A DNA stretch of 64,000 nucleotides. Source: DATKBT01 sp035546295 (lineage in GTDB: Bacteria > Acidobacteriota > Thermoanaerobaculia > Multivoradales > Multivoraceae). Made by a program: the position numbers and the translations under genes. This document shows, piece by piece, positions 53,838 through 63,097 of the stretch (the stretch's first letter is position 1; every line of letters begins with the position of its first letter). The DNA is taken from NCBI GenBank assembly GCA_035546295.1, contig DATKBT010000076.1, forward strand, positions 62,001 through 126,000, given 5' to 3'. The notes beneath the pieces are model-generated. The model saw only the letters and a list, made by a program, of their open reading frames with translations. It was not told the DNA's origin and did not search any database.

Positions 53838-55565
53838 TCAGGGCGGGACGGCCGTCTCGAGCACGAGGCGGCTGGTCGCTCCCGTCGTCTCCTCCCGGAT
53901 GCCGACGGCGATCCGGTTCTCCCCTTCGGGAAGCTCCATGCGGACCACGAGGCGAAGCTCCCCCGCGACCTCTCCCACCGGGAACGACTCCTGTCGCATC
54001 TTGCTCCTCCAGCCGCCGGGTCCGTCGGCGGTGAGCCACACTCGCAGCGACGGTGGCGCGCCGGTGGTTGGGCGCAGATTCTCCACCGGAACGCGGATGC
54101 CGATGGGGATCTCCCAGAAGCTCCGCCCGAGCTCGACGCTTCCGTCGCGCAGGTCGACGCTGGCGCCGAGCGGGTTCTCCGTCTCACCGAGGTAGAGCGT
54201 GGCGACGAGATGGTCGAACAGCCGTTCGTCGAGGGTCTTGTCGCGCACGTTCTCGCGGTGGCGGACGAGGAGGCCGCGGCGGCGCGACGAGGCCAGGTCG
54301 ACGTCCACGAGATGCTGACGACCCGACGGCGGCCCTTCCAACGAGAATCCGAGGACGTAGCCGATTGCCGCCTGGTCGACCGCCGCCACCACCGCCGCTC
54401 CAGGTCGATTGTCGTTGGTGATCGCGCGGCCGCCGGTCCCCTGCGCCACGATGCCGAGAGAGCTCTGCAGGTTGGCCGAGGAGATGTTGTCGTTGCGCAT
54501 CGAAGGGCGGATCTCTGCGGTCGCGAAGTCGACCGCTGCGGACAGACCCGCGCGCAGCCCTGCCGAGTCCACGGCGATGACCGTCACCCGATGGCTGTTG
54601 GCGTGGGCGGCGACCTGGTGGAGGCGCCCGCTCTCGTCGTAGGAGAGGATCTCGCGCATCGTCTCGGCCTCGGCGTCGGACCGGTACGCTTCACAGAGCT
54701 CGCCGACGTAGGCGAAGGCCTCGATCGCCGGCCGGAGCGGGATCCCCGCGGAGACCCAGACGAGGACTTTCCGGCCGTCGAGGCCGGAGACCGCAGAGAC
54801 GACCTCAGCCAGCGCGCCGACCGTCTCGGCCGTCCGGCGCTCTTCCGCGACGGCGTGGTTCCTGGCGGTCGCCATCAGGTCTCCCCAGTTGTCCTCGCAG
54901 GGCTCGCACCCGGGGTTCAGCAGACAGAGCTCGTGGGAGGTGGCCAGCTCCTGCGTCGTCCGTGATCGCCCGCGGGAGTCGACCAGGGCTTTTGCGCTCG
55001 GCTCGCCCAGGCCGGCCACGTGGTCGCGCACATCGGCCAGTGAGGTCAGGGCCGGAGAGAAGCGGAGCCCGCGGAGCCGTTGCGCGACGACGACCCGGGG
55101 AGCAACCTCCTCGAGGCTCCCGAGCAGATCGCCGAGAACGCGGCTCCTCAGGTGGTTCGGAGTGTTGTCGTCGTCGAGGTAGAGCACCAGGGTCGGGGCT
55201 TCGGAGCGAGAGCCAGGAGTCGCTGGCGTCGCGGAGGAAAGTCGGTCCGGATCGCTTTCGCCACCGGCGGGCTCGCGCGTGTTCGGCGAGGCTGGCTCGA
55301 AGTGGACGATGGGCACGACCCGACCGTCCACCTTCAGGACGAAGTCGTCGGCCTCCAGGTCCTCGATGACTCGGCCCGCCCGATCGGTCACCGTGACGTC
55401 GACCAGCGCGATGCGTACGAAGACGGTGTCGGCCACGGACTCCGCGTCGGCGGCGGGTTCCTGAGCACGTCCGCTGGCGGCAAAGCCGAGACCGAGGCCG
55501 AGTCCCAGGGCGATCCAGATCGCCGGGCGGCTCCGAGCACCACGGGTGGCGGCGGACGACGTCAT
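53838..55565 (-). CDS. secreted VWA-domain-related protein (acidobacterial type)
   Basis: A 575-residue exported protein. The signal AIWIALGLGLGLGFAASGRA leads to VRIALVDVTVTDRAGRVIED, LEADDFVLKVDGRVVPIVHF, the N-terminal domain of the family known as VWFA-related acidobacterial proteins. A VWA-like region follows (TLVLYLDDDNTPNHLRSRVL, KVLVWVSAGIPLRP and VIAVDSAGL) with a decayed MIDAS pattern (DDDNT). Two Cys pairs (CLLNPGCEPC) suggest a disulfide-linked loop. The C-terminal ~200 residues are beta-rich. Its ATG overlaps the stop of a GNAT fragment upstream. It separates the two halves of the carboxylase cluster; a role there is not apparent. Confidence 0.88.
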   Translation of the reverse strand: MTSSAATRGARSRPAIWIALGLGLGLGFAASGRAQEPAADAESVADTVFVRIALVDVTVTDRAGRVIEDLEADDFVLKVDGRVVPIVHFEPASPNTREPAGGESDPDRLSSATPATPGSRSEAPTLVLYLDDDNTPNHLRSRVLGDLLGSLEEVAPRVVVAQRLRGLRFSPALTSLADVRDHVAGLGEPSAKALVDSRGRSRTTQELATSHELCLLNPGCEPCEDNWGDLMATARNHAVAEERRTAETVGALAEVVSAVSGLDGRKVLVWVSAGIPLRPAIEAFAYVGELCEAYRSDAEAETMREILSYDESGRLHQVAAHANSHRVTVIAVDSAGLRAGLSAAVDFATAEIRPSMRNDNISSANLQSSLGIVAQGTGGRAITNDNRPGAAVVAAVDQAAIGYVLGFSLEGPPSGRQHLVDVDLASSRRRGLLVRHRENVRDKTLDERLFDHLVATLYLGETENPLGASVDLRDGSVELGRSFWEIPIGIRVPVENLRPTTGAPPSLRVWLTADGPGGWRSKMRQESFPVGEVAGELRLVVRMELPEGENRIAVGIREETTGATSRLVLETAVPP

Positions 55566-55745
55566 GACCCCGCTTCGAGGCGACGCCCCATGCTGACCCG
55601 GTCTTCGATGCCATAGCCGAGACTCCGGTAGAAGGCGACGACCTCGGCGTTGGTGGCGCGGACTTGCAGGTTCACCTTCGGGCATCCCAGCTCTCGCAAG
55701 CCGGAGCGCAACGAGCGGGCGGGACCGCAACGGGAGCTCGAGCGC
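55562..55745 (-). pseudogene. C-terminal fragment of a GNAT acetyltransferase
   Basis: Minus-strand text LRELGCPKVNLQVRATNAEV, VAFYRSLGYGIEDRVSMGRR, LEAGS, stop, is the last part of a YpeA-like N-acetyltransferase. The acetyl-CoA loop (RxxGxG) cannot be read cleanly upstream; only a degraded PRGPGRR-like text remains before the divergent carboxylase gene starts. The stop overlaps the ATG of the VWA gene. It may still be translated as a leader, but no start codon is evident. Confidence 0.6.
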
Positions 55746-55845
55746 CGCCCCGGACCTCGGGGCGCCGAGGATCTTATCGGCTATCGTTCTCGCCGATCCC
55801 GAACCTCCCAGACCCAACGTCTACGTTCAGCCCCGATCCATCGCG

Positions 55846-57468
55846 TTGAGCGCATTCCCCAGCCGCATCACGCCCACCTCCAGCGGTTTCGCCGAGAACC
55901 GCGCCGACATGCTGCGCTTGGTCGACGAGCTGCGAGCTCTCGAGGCGCGGGCCGAGGCCCTGTCGGAGAAGCGGCGGCCGCGCTTCGAGGAGCGCGGGCA
56001 GCTCACCCCGCGCGAGCGGCTCGCCCACCTGCTCGACCCCGGGATGCCGTTCCTCGAGCTGCACAGCCTCGCCAACTACCTGGTCGACGATCCGGATCCT
56101 GCGACCAGCGTCCCCGGAGCGAGCCTGATCACGGGCATCGGGTTCGTCGCCGGCGCCCGCTGCATGGTGTGGGTCGACGACAGCGGGATCCGGGCCGGCG
56201 CGGGGACCGGCGGCTCGCTCCACAAGTCTCTCTCGATCCTCGACCTGGCGATGCGCCAGAAGCTGCCGCTGATCCACCTGGTCGAGAGCGCGGGCGCCAA
56301 CCTGATGGCGTACCGGGTCGAGGGGTGGGCGCGCGGCGGCGGGCTGTTCTACGGGCTCGCCCGCCTGAGCGCCGCCGGCATTCCGACGATCGCGGTGCTC
56401 CACGGTCCCTCGACCGCGGGGGGCGCCTACATGCCGGGGCTCAGCGACTACGTGGTCGGCATCCGCAACAACGGGATGGCGGCGCTCGGCGGGGCCGCGC
56501 TGGTGCACGCCGCGACCGGCGAGGTCGCCGACGAGGAGGAGCTCGGCGGCGCTGCAATGCACGCGACGATCTCGGGGCTGGTCGAGCATCTCGCCGACGA
56601 CGACGCGCAGGGCCTCGCGATGGCGCGCGAGGTCGTCGCGCGGCTCGACTGGAACGCGGGCTGTTCGCGTCCCGCGCCGCGCTCCTTCGAGGAGCCCGCT
56701 CATGACCCGGACGAGCTCGCCGGCGTCGTGCCCATCGACTACCGCAAGCCCTACGACGTGCGCGAGGTCGTCGCGCGCATCGTCGACGGCTCCGAGATCG
56801 GCGACTTCAAGCCGCGCTACGGCGTTTCGACGGTCTGCCTGCACGGCTCGATCTACGGTCACGCCTGCGGGATCCTCGGCAACAACGGACCGATCGATCC
56901 CAACGGCGCGACCAAGGCGACCCAGTTCCTCCAGCTCTGCGAGCAGGCCGACCTGCCGGTGGTGTTCCTCAACAACACGACCGGCTACATGGTGGGCACC
57001 GAGTACGAGCAGGCGGGCATGATCAAGCACGGCTCGAAGATGATCCAGACCGTCTCGAACCTGAAGGTGCCCAAGCTCACCCTCTACATCGGGGCCAGCT
57101 TCGGCGCCGGCAACTACGGTATGTGCGGTCTCGCCTACCAGCCCGACTTCCTGTTCGCCTGGCCCAACGCGCTGACCGGCGTGATGGGTGGAGAGCAGGC
57201 GGCGCGCACGATGAGCCACGTCGCGCGAGTCGCCGCCAAGCGCAAGGGGGTCGATCCCGACGCGGCCGCGCTCGAGGAACAGGAGCGGCGGCTGGTCGCG
57301 CACTTCGGCAGGCAGGAGACCGCGTTCTACACCTCCGGGCGCAATCTCGACCACGGGGTCATCGATCCCCGCGACACGCGCAAGGTGCTGGCCTTCGCGC
57401 TCGAGACCTGCTGGGAGGCGCGTCACCGGACGGTGAAGCCGAACAGCTTCGGCATCGCGCGGATGTGA
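55846..57468 (+). CDS. acyl-CoA carboxylase, carboxyltransferase (beta) subunit
   Basis: A 540-residue carboxyltransferase of the MCC/GCC-beta class. Conserved N-terminus SAFPSRITPTSSGFAENRAD fixes the TTG as the likely start, although no ribosome-binding site is visible. Seen next: RERLAHLLDPGMPFLELHSL, LIHLVESAGANLMA, PTIAVLHGPSTAGGAYMPGL (first oxyanion Gly-Gly), then C-terminal PVVFLNNTTGYMVGTEYEQA, GMIKHGSKM, LTLYIGASFGAGNYGM and VMGGEQAARTM. The protein transfers CO2 from biotin to a branched acyl-CoA, typically 3-methylcrotonyl- or geranyl-CoA. First gene of the operon with the biotin-carrying alpha subunit (17 bp) and a nitronate-monooxygenase-like gene. Confidence 0.94.
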   Translation: MSAFPSRITPTSSGFAENRADMLRLVDELRALEARAEALSEKRRPRFEERGQLTPRERLAHLLDPGMPFLELHSLANYLVDDPDPATSVPGASLITGIGFVAGARCMVWVDDSGIRAGAGTGGSLHKSLSILDLAMRQKLPLIHLVESAGANLMAYRVEGWARGGGLFYGLARLSAAGIPTIAVLHGPSTAGGAYMPGLSDYVVGIRNNGMAALGGAALVHAATGEVADEEELGGAAMHATISGLVEHLADDDAQGLAMAREVVARLDWNAGCSRPAPRSFEEPAHDPDELAGVVPIDYRKPYDVREVVARIVDGSEIGDFKPRYGVSTVCLHGSIYGHACGILGNNGPIDPNGATKATQFLQLCEQADLPVVFLNNTTGYMVGTEYEQAGMIKHGSKMIQTVSNLKVPKLTLYIGASFGAGNYGMCGLAYQPDFLFAWPNALTGVMGGEQAARTMSHVARVAAKRKGVDPDAAALEEQERRLVAHFGRQETAFYTSGRNLDHGVIDPRDTRKVLAFALETCWEARHRTVKPNSFGIARM

Positions 57469-57485
57469 GGGGCTCTCGCCGAACG

Positions 57486-59522
57486 ATGAGCCGCAGCACC
57501 CCCGAGCGAATCGACCCGATCCTGGTCGCCAACCGCGGCGAGATCTCGGTTCGTATCCTGCGCACCGTTCGCGCGCTCGGCTACCGCTCCGTCGCCGTCT
57601 TCTCCGACGCCGATCGCCACGCCCCCCACGTCGAGCTGGCGGACGAGGCGGTGCGGCTCGGTCCCGCACCCGCGCGCGAGTCCTACCTCTCGATCGAGCG
57701 CCTGCTCGAGGCGGCGCGCGCGACCGGCGCGCGCTCGGTCCATCCCGGCTACGGGTTCCTGGCCGAGAACGCCGCGTTCGCCCGCGCCTGCGCCGGCGCC
57801 GGGCTCGTCTTCATCGGTCCCTCGGCCGAAGCGATCGAGACGATGGGCGACAAAGGGGAGGCGAAGCGCCGGATGCTGGCGGCGGGGGTGCCGTGCGTCC
57901 CCGGCTTCCACGAGCCGGGCGCCAGCGACGAGGTGCTGCTGGCGGCCGCCGAGGAGGTCGGCTTCCCGCTGATGGTCAAGGCGGCGGCGGGGGGCGGCGG
58001 GCGCGGCATGCGGCGAGTCGAGCGCGCCGCGGACGTCCAACCCGCGATCACGGTGGCGCGCTCGGAGGCGCTCGGCGCCTTCGGCTCCGAGGAGCTGATC
58101 CTCGAGCGCGCGATCCGGCGGCCGCGTCACGTCGAGATCCAGGTGCTCGCCGACGCGCACGGCCACGTCATCCACCTCGGGGAGCGCGACTGCTCGGTGC
58201 AGCGCCGCCACCAGAAGGTGATCGAGGAGTCCCCGTGCCCGGTGATGACGCGCACGGGCGGGCCCGAGCTGCGCGAGCGCATGGGCGAGGCCGCGGTCGC
58301 CGCCGCGAAGAGCATCGGCTACGTCAACGCCGGCACCGTCGAGTTCCTGCTCGACGAAGCAGGGGAGTTCTGGTTCCTCGAGGTGAACACCCGCCTCCAG
58401 GTCGAGCACCCGGTGACCGAGATGGTGACCGGGCTCGACCTGGTCGCGCTGCAGATCGCGATCGCCGAGGGCCGGCCGCTCGAGCTCCGCCAGGAGGACA
58501 TGCTGTTCGACGGCCATGCGATCGAGGCTCGGCTCTACGCCGAGGATCCGGCCCGGGGCTTCCTCCCGGCCAGCGGCCGGATCGCCTGCTGGCGAGAGGC
58601 GCAGCTCGAGGGACTGCGGATCGACGCCGGGGTGGCGAGCGGGCAGCACGTGTCGGCCGACTACGACCCGTTGCTGGCGAAGGTGATCGCCTGGGGGCGT
58701 GACCGCGAGCAGGCGCGCCGGCGACTGGTCGACGGGCTCGCCGGGACCGCGCTGTTCGGCGTCGCCAGCAACCGGGGCTTTCTCATCGAGTGCCTCGAGC
58801 ACGACACCTTCGTCGCCGGCGAGGCGACGACGGCGTTCCTCGAAGAGACGCGAATCGGCGAGCCGGCCGCCGGTCTCGAGCTCGATCACGACCGCGACCT
58901 CTCGGTGGCGGGCGCGGTGCTGGTGTTCCTGGCGGCGCGCGACACCGCCCACGCGCGATCGCTGATCGTCTCCCCCCAGCTCCTCGACTGGGGGAGCTCG
59001 GGCCTGCCGCGGGTGCGCCAGCGCTATCGGTTCGCAGCTGGCGAGGCGCACCTCTCGGTGCTGGCGCTCGGCCGCGACCGCTACCAGGTCGACGGTCGCG
59101 TCGACGGGGAGGACGTGGCGAGCGAGGTCGAGGTGCTGGGGCGTAGCGCGCCGGACGCCGAGCTGCGCATCGACGGCCGGCGGCGCCGCGTCCTCCACCA
59201 CGTCGAGCACGAGCATCGTGTCCACGTGTCGCTGGGAGCGCGCACCGCGACCTTCGAGAACCTCGCCGCCAGCGTCGAGGCGGTGGGGGAGGCGCAGGGC
59301 GGTGGCCGCGTCGTGGCTCCCATGCACGGCACCGTCGTCGAGGTGTACGTGGCGCCCGGCGACGAGGTCTCGATCGGCATGCGCATCGCCACCGTCGAGG
59401 CGATGAAGATGCAGCACGAGCTGCTGGCCGAGGTCGACGGCGTGGTCGCCGAGATCGCGGTCGAGGATGGCCAGCAGGTGGCGGCAGGCGATCTGATCGC
59501 CGTGATCGAAGACCACGCTTGA
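57486..59522 (+). CDS. acyl-CoA carboxylase, biotin carboxylase/BCCP (alpha) subunit
   Basis: A 678-residue fusion. The biotin carboxylase half (about 8-455) has ILVANRGEISVRILRTVRAL, HPGYGFLAENAAFA, the ATP-grasp loop VKAAAGGGGRGMRRVE, ERDCSVQRRHQKVIEESPCP and FLEVNTRLQVEHPVTEMVTG. A linker/BT-type region follows, and the C-terminal biotinyl domain (about 605-678) carries VEAMKMQHELLA, the biotinylated Lys motif, with VAPMHGTVVEVYVAPGDEV. Together with the beta subunit this makes a complete MCC/GCC-type holoenzyme. The stop is 39 bp before the next gene, so one operon. Confidence 0.95.
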   Translation: MSRSTPERIDPILVANRGEISVRILRTVRALGYRSVAVFSDADRHAPHVELADEAVRLGPAPARESYLSIERLLEAARATGARSVHPGYGFLAENAAFARACAGAGLVFIGPSAEAIETMGDKGEAKRRMLAAGVPCVPGFHEPGASDEVLLAAAEEVGFPLMVKAAAGGGGRGMRRVERAADVQPAITVARSEALGAFGSEELILERAIRRPRHVEIQVLADAHGHVIHLGERDCSVQRRHQKVIEESPCPVMTRTGGPELRERMGEAAVAAAKSIGYVNAGTVEFLLDEAGEFWFLEVNTRLQVEHPVTEMVTGLDLVALQIAIAEGRPLELRQEDMLFDGHAIEARLYAEDPARGFLPASGRIACWREAQLEGLRIDAGVASGQHVSADYDPLLAKVIAWGRDREQARRRLVDGLAGTALFGVASNRGFLIECLEHDTFVAGEATTAFLEETRIGEPAAGLELDHDRDLSVAGAVLVFLAARDTAHARSLIVSPQLLDWGSSGLPRVRQRYRFAAGEAHLSVLALGRDRYQVDGRVDGEDVASEVEVLGRSAPDAELRIDGRRRRVLHHVEHEHRVHVSLGARTATFENLAASVEAVGEAQGGGRVVAPMHGTVVEVYVAPGDEVSIGMRIATVEAMKMQHELLAEVDGVVAEIAVEDGQQVAAGDLIAVIEDHA

Positions 59523-59561
59523 TCGAAGACCACGGGCGATCGACGAGAAAGCGAGCGAAGC

Positions 59562-60725
59562 ATGAGATCGAGGATCTGCGACCTGCTCGGGATCGACTTC
59601 CCGCTGGTCGCCTTCTCGCACTGCAAGGACGTCGTCGTCGAGGTGTCGCGCGCCGGCGGAATGGGCGTTCTGGGCGCGGTCGGCATGACCCCGGCGGAGC
59701 TCGACGAGGAGCTCGGCTGGATCGAGCAGCGCGTCGAGGGCAACCCTTACGGCGTCGACGTGCTGATCCCGGGTTCGATGATCGGTCGCGATCAGGAGCT
59801 CGAAGCGCAGCAGCTCCTGGCGATGGTGCCCGAGGAGCACAAGCGCTTCGCCGCCCAGGTGCTCGAGGAGCACGACGTCGACGCCTCCGACGTGACCGAC
59901 GAGTCGCGCCTGCGCCGCCTCGGAACCGCGGTCAACATGCGCCCCGAAGGTGCCGAGAAGCTGATCGACGTCGCCTTCGCCCACTCGACGCGCCTGATCG
60001 CGAACGCCCTCGGCGTACCGCCGGAATGGATGCTGAAGCGGGGCAAGGAGCGCGGCGTGGTCGTCGCGGCGCTGGTCGGCGCCAAGGAGCACGCGATCCG
60101 CCAGGTGCAGGCCGGGGTCGACGTGCTGGTGGTCTCGGGCACCGAGGGGGGCGGGCACTGCGGCAGCGTGTCGACGATGGTGCTGGTGCCCGAGGTGTGG
60201 GAGGCGATCCAGCCCTACGGCGACGTGCCGATCCTGGCCGCCGGCGGCATCGTCACCGGCCGCCAGATGGCGGCGGCGATGGCGATGGGCGCCGAGGGCG
60301 CGTGGACGGGCTCGGTCTGGTTGACCACCACCGAGGCCGAGACCGCGCCCGCGGTCAAGGAGAAGATGCTGGCCGCGAGCTCGAGCGAGACCGTGCGCTC
60401 GCGCAGCCGCACCGGCAAGCACTCGCGCCAGCTCCGCTCTGCCTGGACCGACGCCTGGGAGGAGCGCGGCCCCGAGCCGCTGCCGATGCCGCTCCAGAGC
60501 CTGGTCAGCGAGCCCGCCCTCGAGAAGGTCGGCAAGCTCGCCGAGGGCGGCCACGAGGGTGCGCGCGAGCTCGCCACCTACTGGGTCGGCCAGGGGGTCG
60601 GGCTGATGAACACGACGCGCTCGGTGCGCAACGTGGTCTACGCCTTCCAGGAGGACTTCGTGCGCGCGAGCTCGCGGCTCCAGGACTTTCTCGAGGAGGG
60701 CTTTCTCGAGGAGCCGGGCGAGTGA
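59562..60725 (+). CDS. nitronate monooxygenase / 2-nitropropane dioxygenase-family flavoprotein
   Basis: A 387-residue TIM-barrel FMN protein of the NMO family. Start MRSRICDLLGIDFPLVAFSH, then SRAGGMGVLGAVGMTPAELD (the GGxGVLG motif), VDVLVVSGTEGGGHCGSVST and VPILAAGGIVTGRQMAAAMA, MGAEGAWTGSVWLTT, which give the phosphate-binding sites. The presumed catalytic His in GGGHCG is present. Family members oxidise nitronates or serve as enoyl-reductase-like enzymes. Third gene of the carboxylase operon, so it probably acts on an intermediate or by-product of that pathway; the exact reaction is unknown. Confidence 0.92.
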   Translation: MRSRICDLLGIDFPLVAFSHCKDVVVEVSRAGGMGVLGAVGMTPAELDEELGWIEQRVEGNPYGVDVLIPGSMIGRDQELEAQQLLAMVPEEHKRFAAQVLEEHDVDASDVTDESRLRRLGTAVNMRPEGAEKLIDVAFAHSTRLIANALGVPPEWMLKRGKERGVVVAALVGAKEHAIRQVQAGVDVLVVSGTEGGGHCGSVSTMVLVPEVWEAIQPYGDVPILAAGGIVTGRQMAAAMAMGAEGAWTGSVWLTTTEAETAPAVKEKMLAASSSETVRSRSRTGKHSRQLRSAWTDAWEERGPEPLPMPLQSLVSEPALEKVGKLAEGGHEGARELATYWVGQGVGLMNTTRSVRNVVYAFQEDFVRASSRLQDFLEEGFLEEPGE

Positions 60726-60819
60726 GCCGGCCGTCGCCCGGCCTCTGAACCGATCGGCCCCGACATCGCTTCGCAGGAGCGAATGAAGCGTCACGCGACC
60801 CCCGGACCGGCGTCGGGCG

Positions 60820-60848
60820 TTGACACGCGCGGGAGAGGGGCACAGACT
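60820..60848 (+). promoter_or_regulatory. candidate sigma-70-type promoter for the LRR gene
   Basis: A perfect -35 TTGACA at 60820-60825, a 17-bp spacer, and CAGACT at 60843-60848 as a partial -10. It lies about 130 bp before the ATG of the LRR gene. The -10 match is weak. Confidence 0.35.
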
Positions 60849-60985
60849 GCCTCCAGCGCGCGCTGGGGCGCCTCCTGTCCGCGGCAAGGGAGCCGAGCTC
60901 CCACCCAACCAGACGGTTCGCGTCGACCACGAACCTTCTTCCGCCCCGACTCAGCGGACTCCGGGCGCATGGAAGGAAGGTTGCG

Positions 60986-62875
60986 ATGTCGCGCGAGATC
61001 ACGCCCGCCACGAGTCTCGGCAATCTCAGGAAGGAAGCCAAGCGCTGGCTGAAGGCGCTGCGGGACGGCGACCCCGATGCTCGCGCGCGACTGGCGCGCG
61101 CTCATCCGGATGCGCCCGTCACGCTGCGCGGCGTGCAACACGCGCTCGCGCGCGAGCACGGGCAGGAGAGCTGGACGGCTTTGAAACGGGCGGTCACGTC
61201 GTGCCGACCCGACAGCGCAGCCGCGCCCGCGGCTCTGCGCACGGCAGAGGAGTACGCGCAGCTCGCGCGCGACTTCGTCGCCGCCTTCGACGCGCGGGAC
61301 GACACCGCGTTGCAGCGTCTCAACAGGCACTCTGGCCGCACGTTCACGTTCGACGATCTGCGCGCCGAGGTCTGGCGTCGCAACTACGCCTTCCGGCAAC
61401 GTTCGTGGAAGGTGCCCGAGAACTTCCTGCCGCTCGACGAAGCGCAGATCCTGGTCGCGCAGGATGCGGGCTTCGGAAGCTGGAACGCATTGATGGAAGC
61501 GGTGGCGACCGGCGGGAGCCCGGTCCCGGCGTACGAGATCGACGCGCAGGAGCGGCAGATCGGCCCGCGCCGGCAGTTGAGCGAGGCCGAGTGGGACGAC
61601 CTCATCCGCGCCGCCAAGAGGAGCCGGCTCACCGCTCTCACCTCGAGCGGCTCGATGAACGACGAGGTGCTGGATCGCGTCGCCGCGCTCGAGCATCTCA
61701 CCACCCTCGACCTCAGCGGTTCGAGGCAGCTCACCGACGAGGGGCTCCAGCACCTGGCGCGGATGCCCCAATTGGAGCGTCTGAACCTGACCGGCACCAA
61801 GGTCACGGATCGGGGCCTCGAGGTCCTGCGGCATCTGCCGCGCCTGCGCACGTTCGAGATGACGTGGCAGCGGTCGATCACCGACGCGGGCGTCGCCAAC
61901 CTGCGGTTCTGCGATGCGCTCGAGAGCGTCGACCTGATGGGATCCGCGACCGGCGACGGCGCGATCGAGGCTCTGCAGGGAAACCCCGAGCTGCGGCGCT
62001 TCCAGAGCGGCCGGGAGGTCACCGACGCCGGCCTGAGCCGGCTCCGGAGCTTCCCGGCGCTGGCCGCGCTCCTGATCGATGGCCCGTTCACGAACGACGG
62101 CCTGGCGTCGCTCGAAGGGCTCGCGGGCCTGACCGATCTCGACCTCTTTTGGAACGTCACCGAGGTGACGTCGGACGGCTTCGCGCATCTCGTGACGCTT
62201 CCGAACCTGGCGTCTCTCGGCGTCGACGGTCGGCTCAGCGACGATGGCGCCATGGGTCACATCGCCGAGATGCCCAGCCTGCGGCGGTTGCGAGCGCAGG
62301 AGTCGGCGGCCACTGAAGCCGGTTTCGAGGCGCTCGGCCGCTCACGAACCCTCGAGGGCTTCTGGGGCCGCGAGTGCGCCAACTTCACGGCTCGCGCGTT
62401 CGTCGCCTTCTCGAGCATGCCGGCGCTGCGCAGCCTCGGCGTCGGCCTGCAGCAGGTCGACGACGACGCGCTCTCGCGGTTGCCGCAGTTTCCGGCGCTG
62501 AGCGAGCTGACGCCGATCGGCCTGCAGGACGACGGCTTCCGGCACGTCGGGCGCTGCGAGCGGCTCGAGCGGCTGACCTGCATGTACTGCCGTGATACGA
62601 CGGATGCCGCGACCGAGCACGTCGCGGGCCTGCGGCTTCGGTACTACTACGCTGGGCTGACCGGGATCACCGATCGGAGCCTCGAGATCCTCGGCGACAT
62701 GACGTCGCTCGAACAGGTCGAGCTCTACGAGACCCGGGGCGTCACCGATGCCGGACTGGCGTTTCTCGCCCGTCTGCCCCGCCTGCGCGAGGTGGCGCTC
62801 GATGGCCTGCCGCAGGTGACGTTCGCGGGGACGCGGGTGTTCCCGTCGCGCGTGCGAGTGCGATACTCCACTTGA
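60986..62875 (+). CDS. leucine-rich-repeat protein
   Basis: A 629-residue protein. GGAAGG lies 5-10 nt before the ATG. The N-terminal ~190 residues are helical (ITPATSLGNLRKEAKRWLKA, REHGQESWTALKRAV and AQDAGFGSWNALMEAVATGG), a pattern of twice-repeated GxxSWxxL units seen in ankyrin-like or F-box-like leaders. From ~225 on there are about fifteen cysteine-free LRRs of the GALA/AMN1 kind: LTTLDLSGSRQLTDEGLQHL, LERLNLTGTKVTDRGLEVLR, then repeats ending ITDAGVANL and VTDAGLAFL. No signal peptide, so cytoplasmic; likely a protein-binding scaffold. It lies between the carboxylase operon and a TIGR03084-like gene. Confidence 0.9.
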   Translation: MSREITPATSLGNLRKEAKRWLKALRDGDPDARARLARAHPDAPVTLRGVQHALAREHGQESWTALKRAVTSCRPDSAAAPAALRTAEEYAQLARDFVAAFDARDDTALQRLNRHSGRTFTFDDLRAEVWRRNYAFRQRSWKVPENFLPLDEAQILVAQDAGFGSWNALMEAVATGGSPVPAYEIDAQERQIGPRRQLSEAEWDDLIRAAKRSRLTALTSSGSMNDEVLDRVAALEHLTTLDLSGSRQLTDEGLQHLARMPQLERLNLTGTKVTDRGLEVLRHLPRLRTFEMTWQRSITDAGVANLRFCDALESVDLMGSATGDGAIEALQGNPELRRFQSGREVTDAGLSRLRSFPALAALLIDGPFTNDGLASLEGLAGLTDLDLFWNVTEVTSDGFAHLVTLPNLASLGVDGRLSDDGAMGHIAEMPSLRRLRAQESAATEAGFEALGRSRTLEGFWGRECANFTARAFVAFSSMPALRSLGVGLQQVDDDALSRLPQFPALSELTPIGLQDDGFRHVGRCERLERLTCMYCRDTTDAATEHVAGLRLRYYYAGLTGITDRSLEILGDMTSLEQVELYETRGVTDAGLAFLARLPRLREVALDGLPQVTFAGTRVFPSRVRVRYST

Positions 62876-62940
62876 CGGGCTCCACTCGACGGCTCCAGTT
62901 GATGGGCGCCATTTGGCGGACTCCATTGACGAGGCGATCG
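62872..62940. repeat. degenerate short tandem repeats after the LRR gene
   Basis: Units of about 14 bp containing GGCTCCACTCGACG, GGCTCCAGTTGATG and GACTCCATTGACG follow the stop codon. The first unit includes the LRR stop (CTCCACTTGACGG). Confidence 0.55.
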
Positions 62941-63097
62941 CACCGACGGTGGGCGCTCACACGGACGGCGAGGAGGTCGCTTGCGCCGACACTCCGCGCG
63001 GCTCTTCACGGTCTTCGAGGAGCGCGCCGGGTGGAGGAGCGGCCGGCTGACGGCGGTTGACGTCGCCGATCGACAAGCTGCACACGAGGGCGCCGCG

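Noticed and set aside
57423..60908. 1161-codon minus-strand frame opposite the carboxylase operon
   Set aside because: His/Arg/Asp-rich shadow of three well-identified genes; no start signals or motifs.
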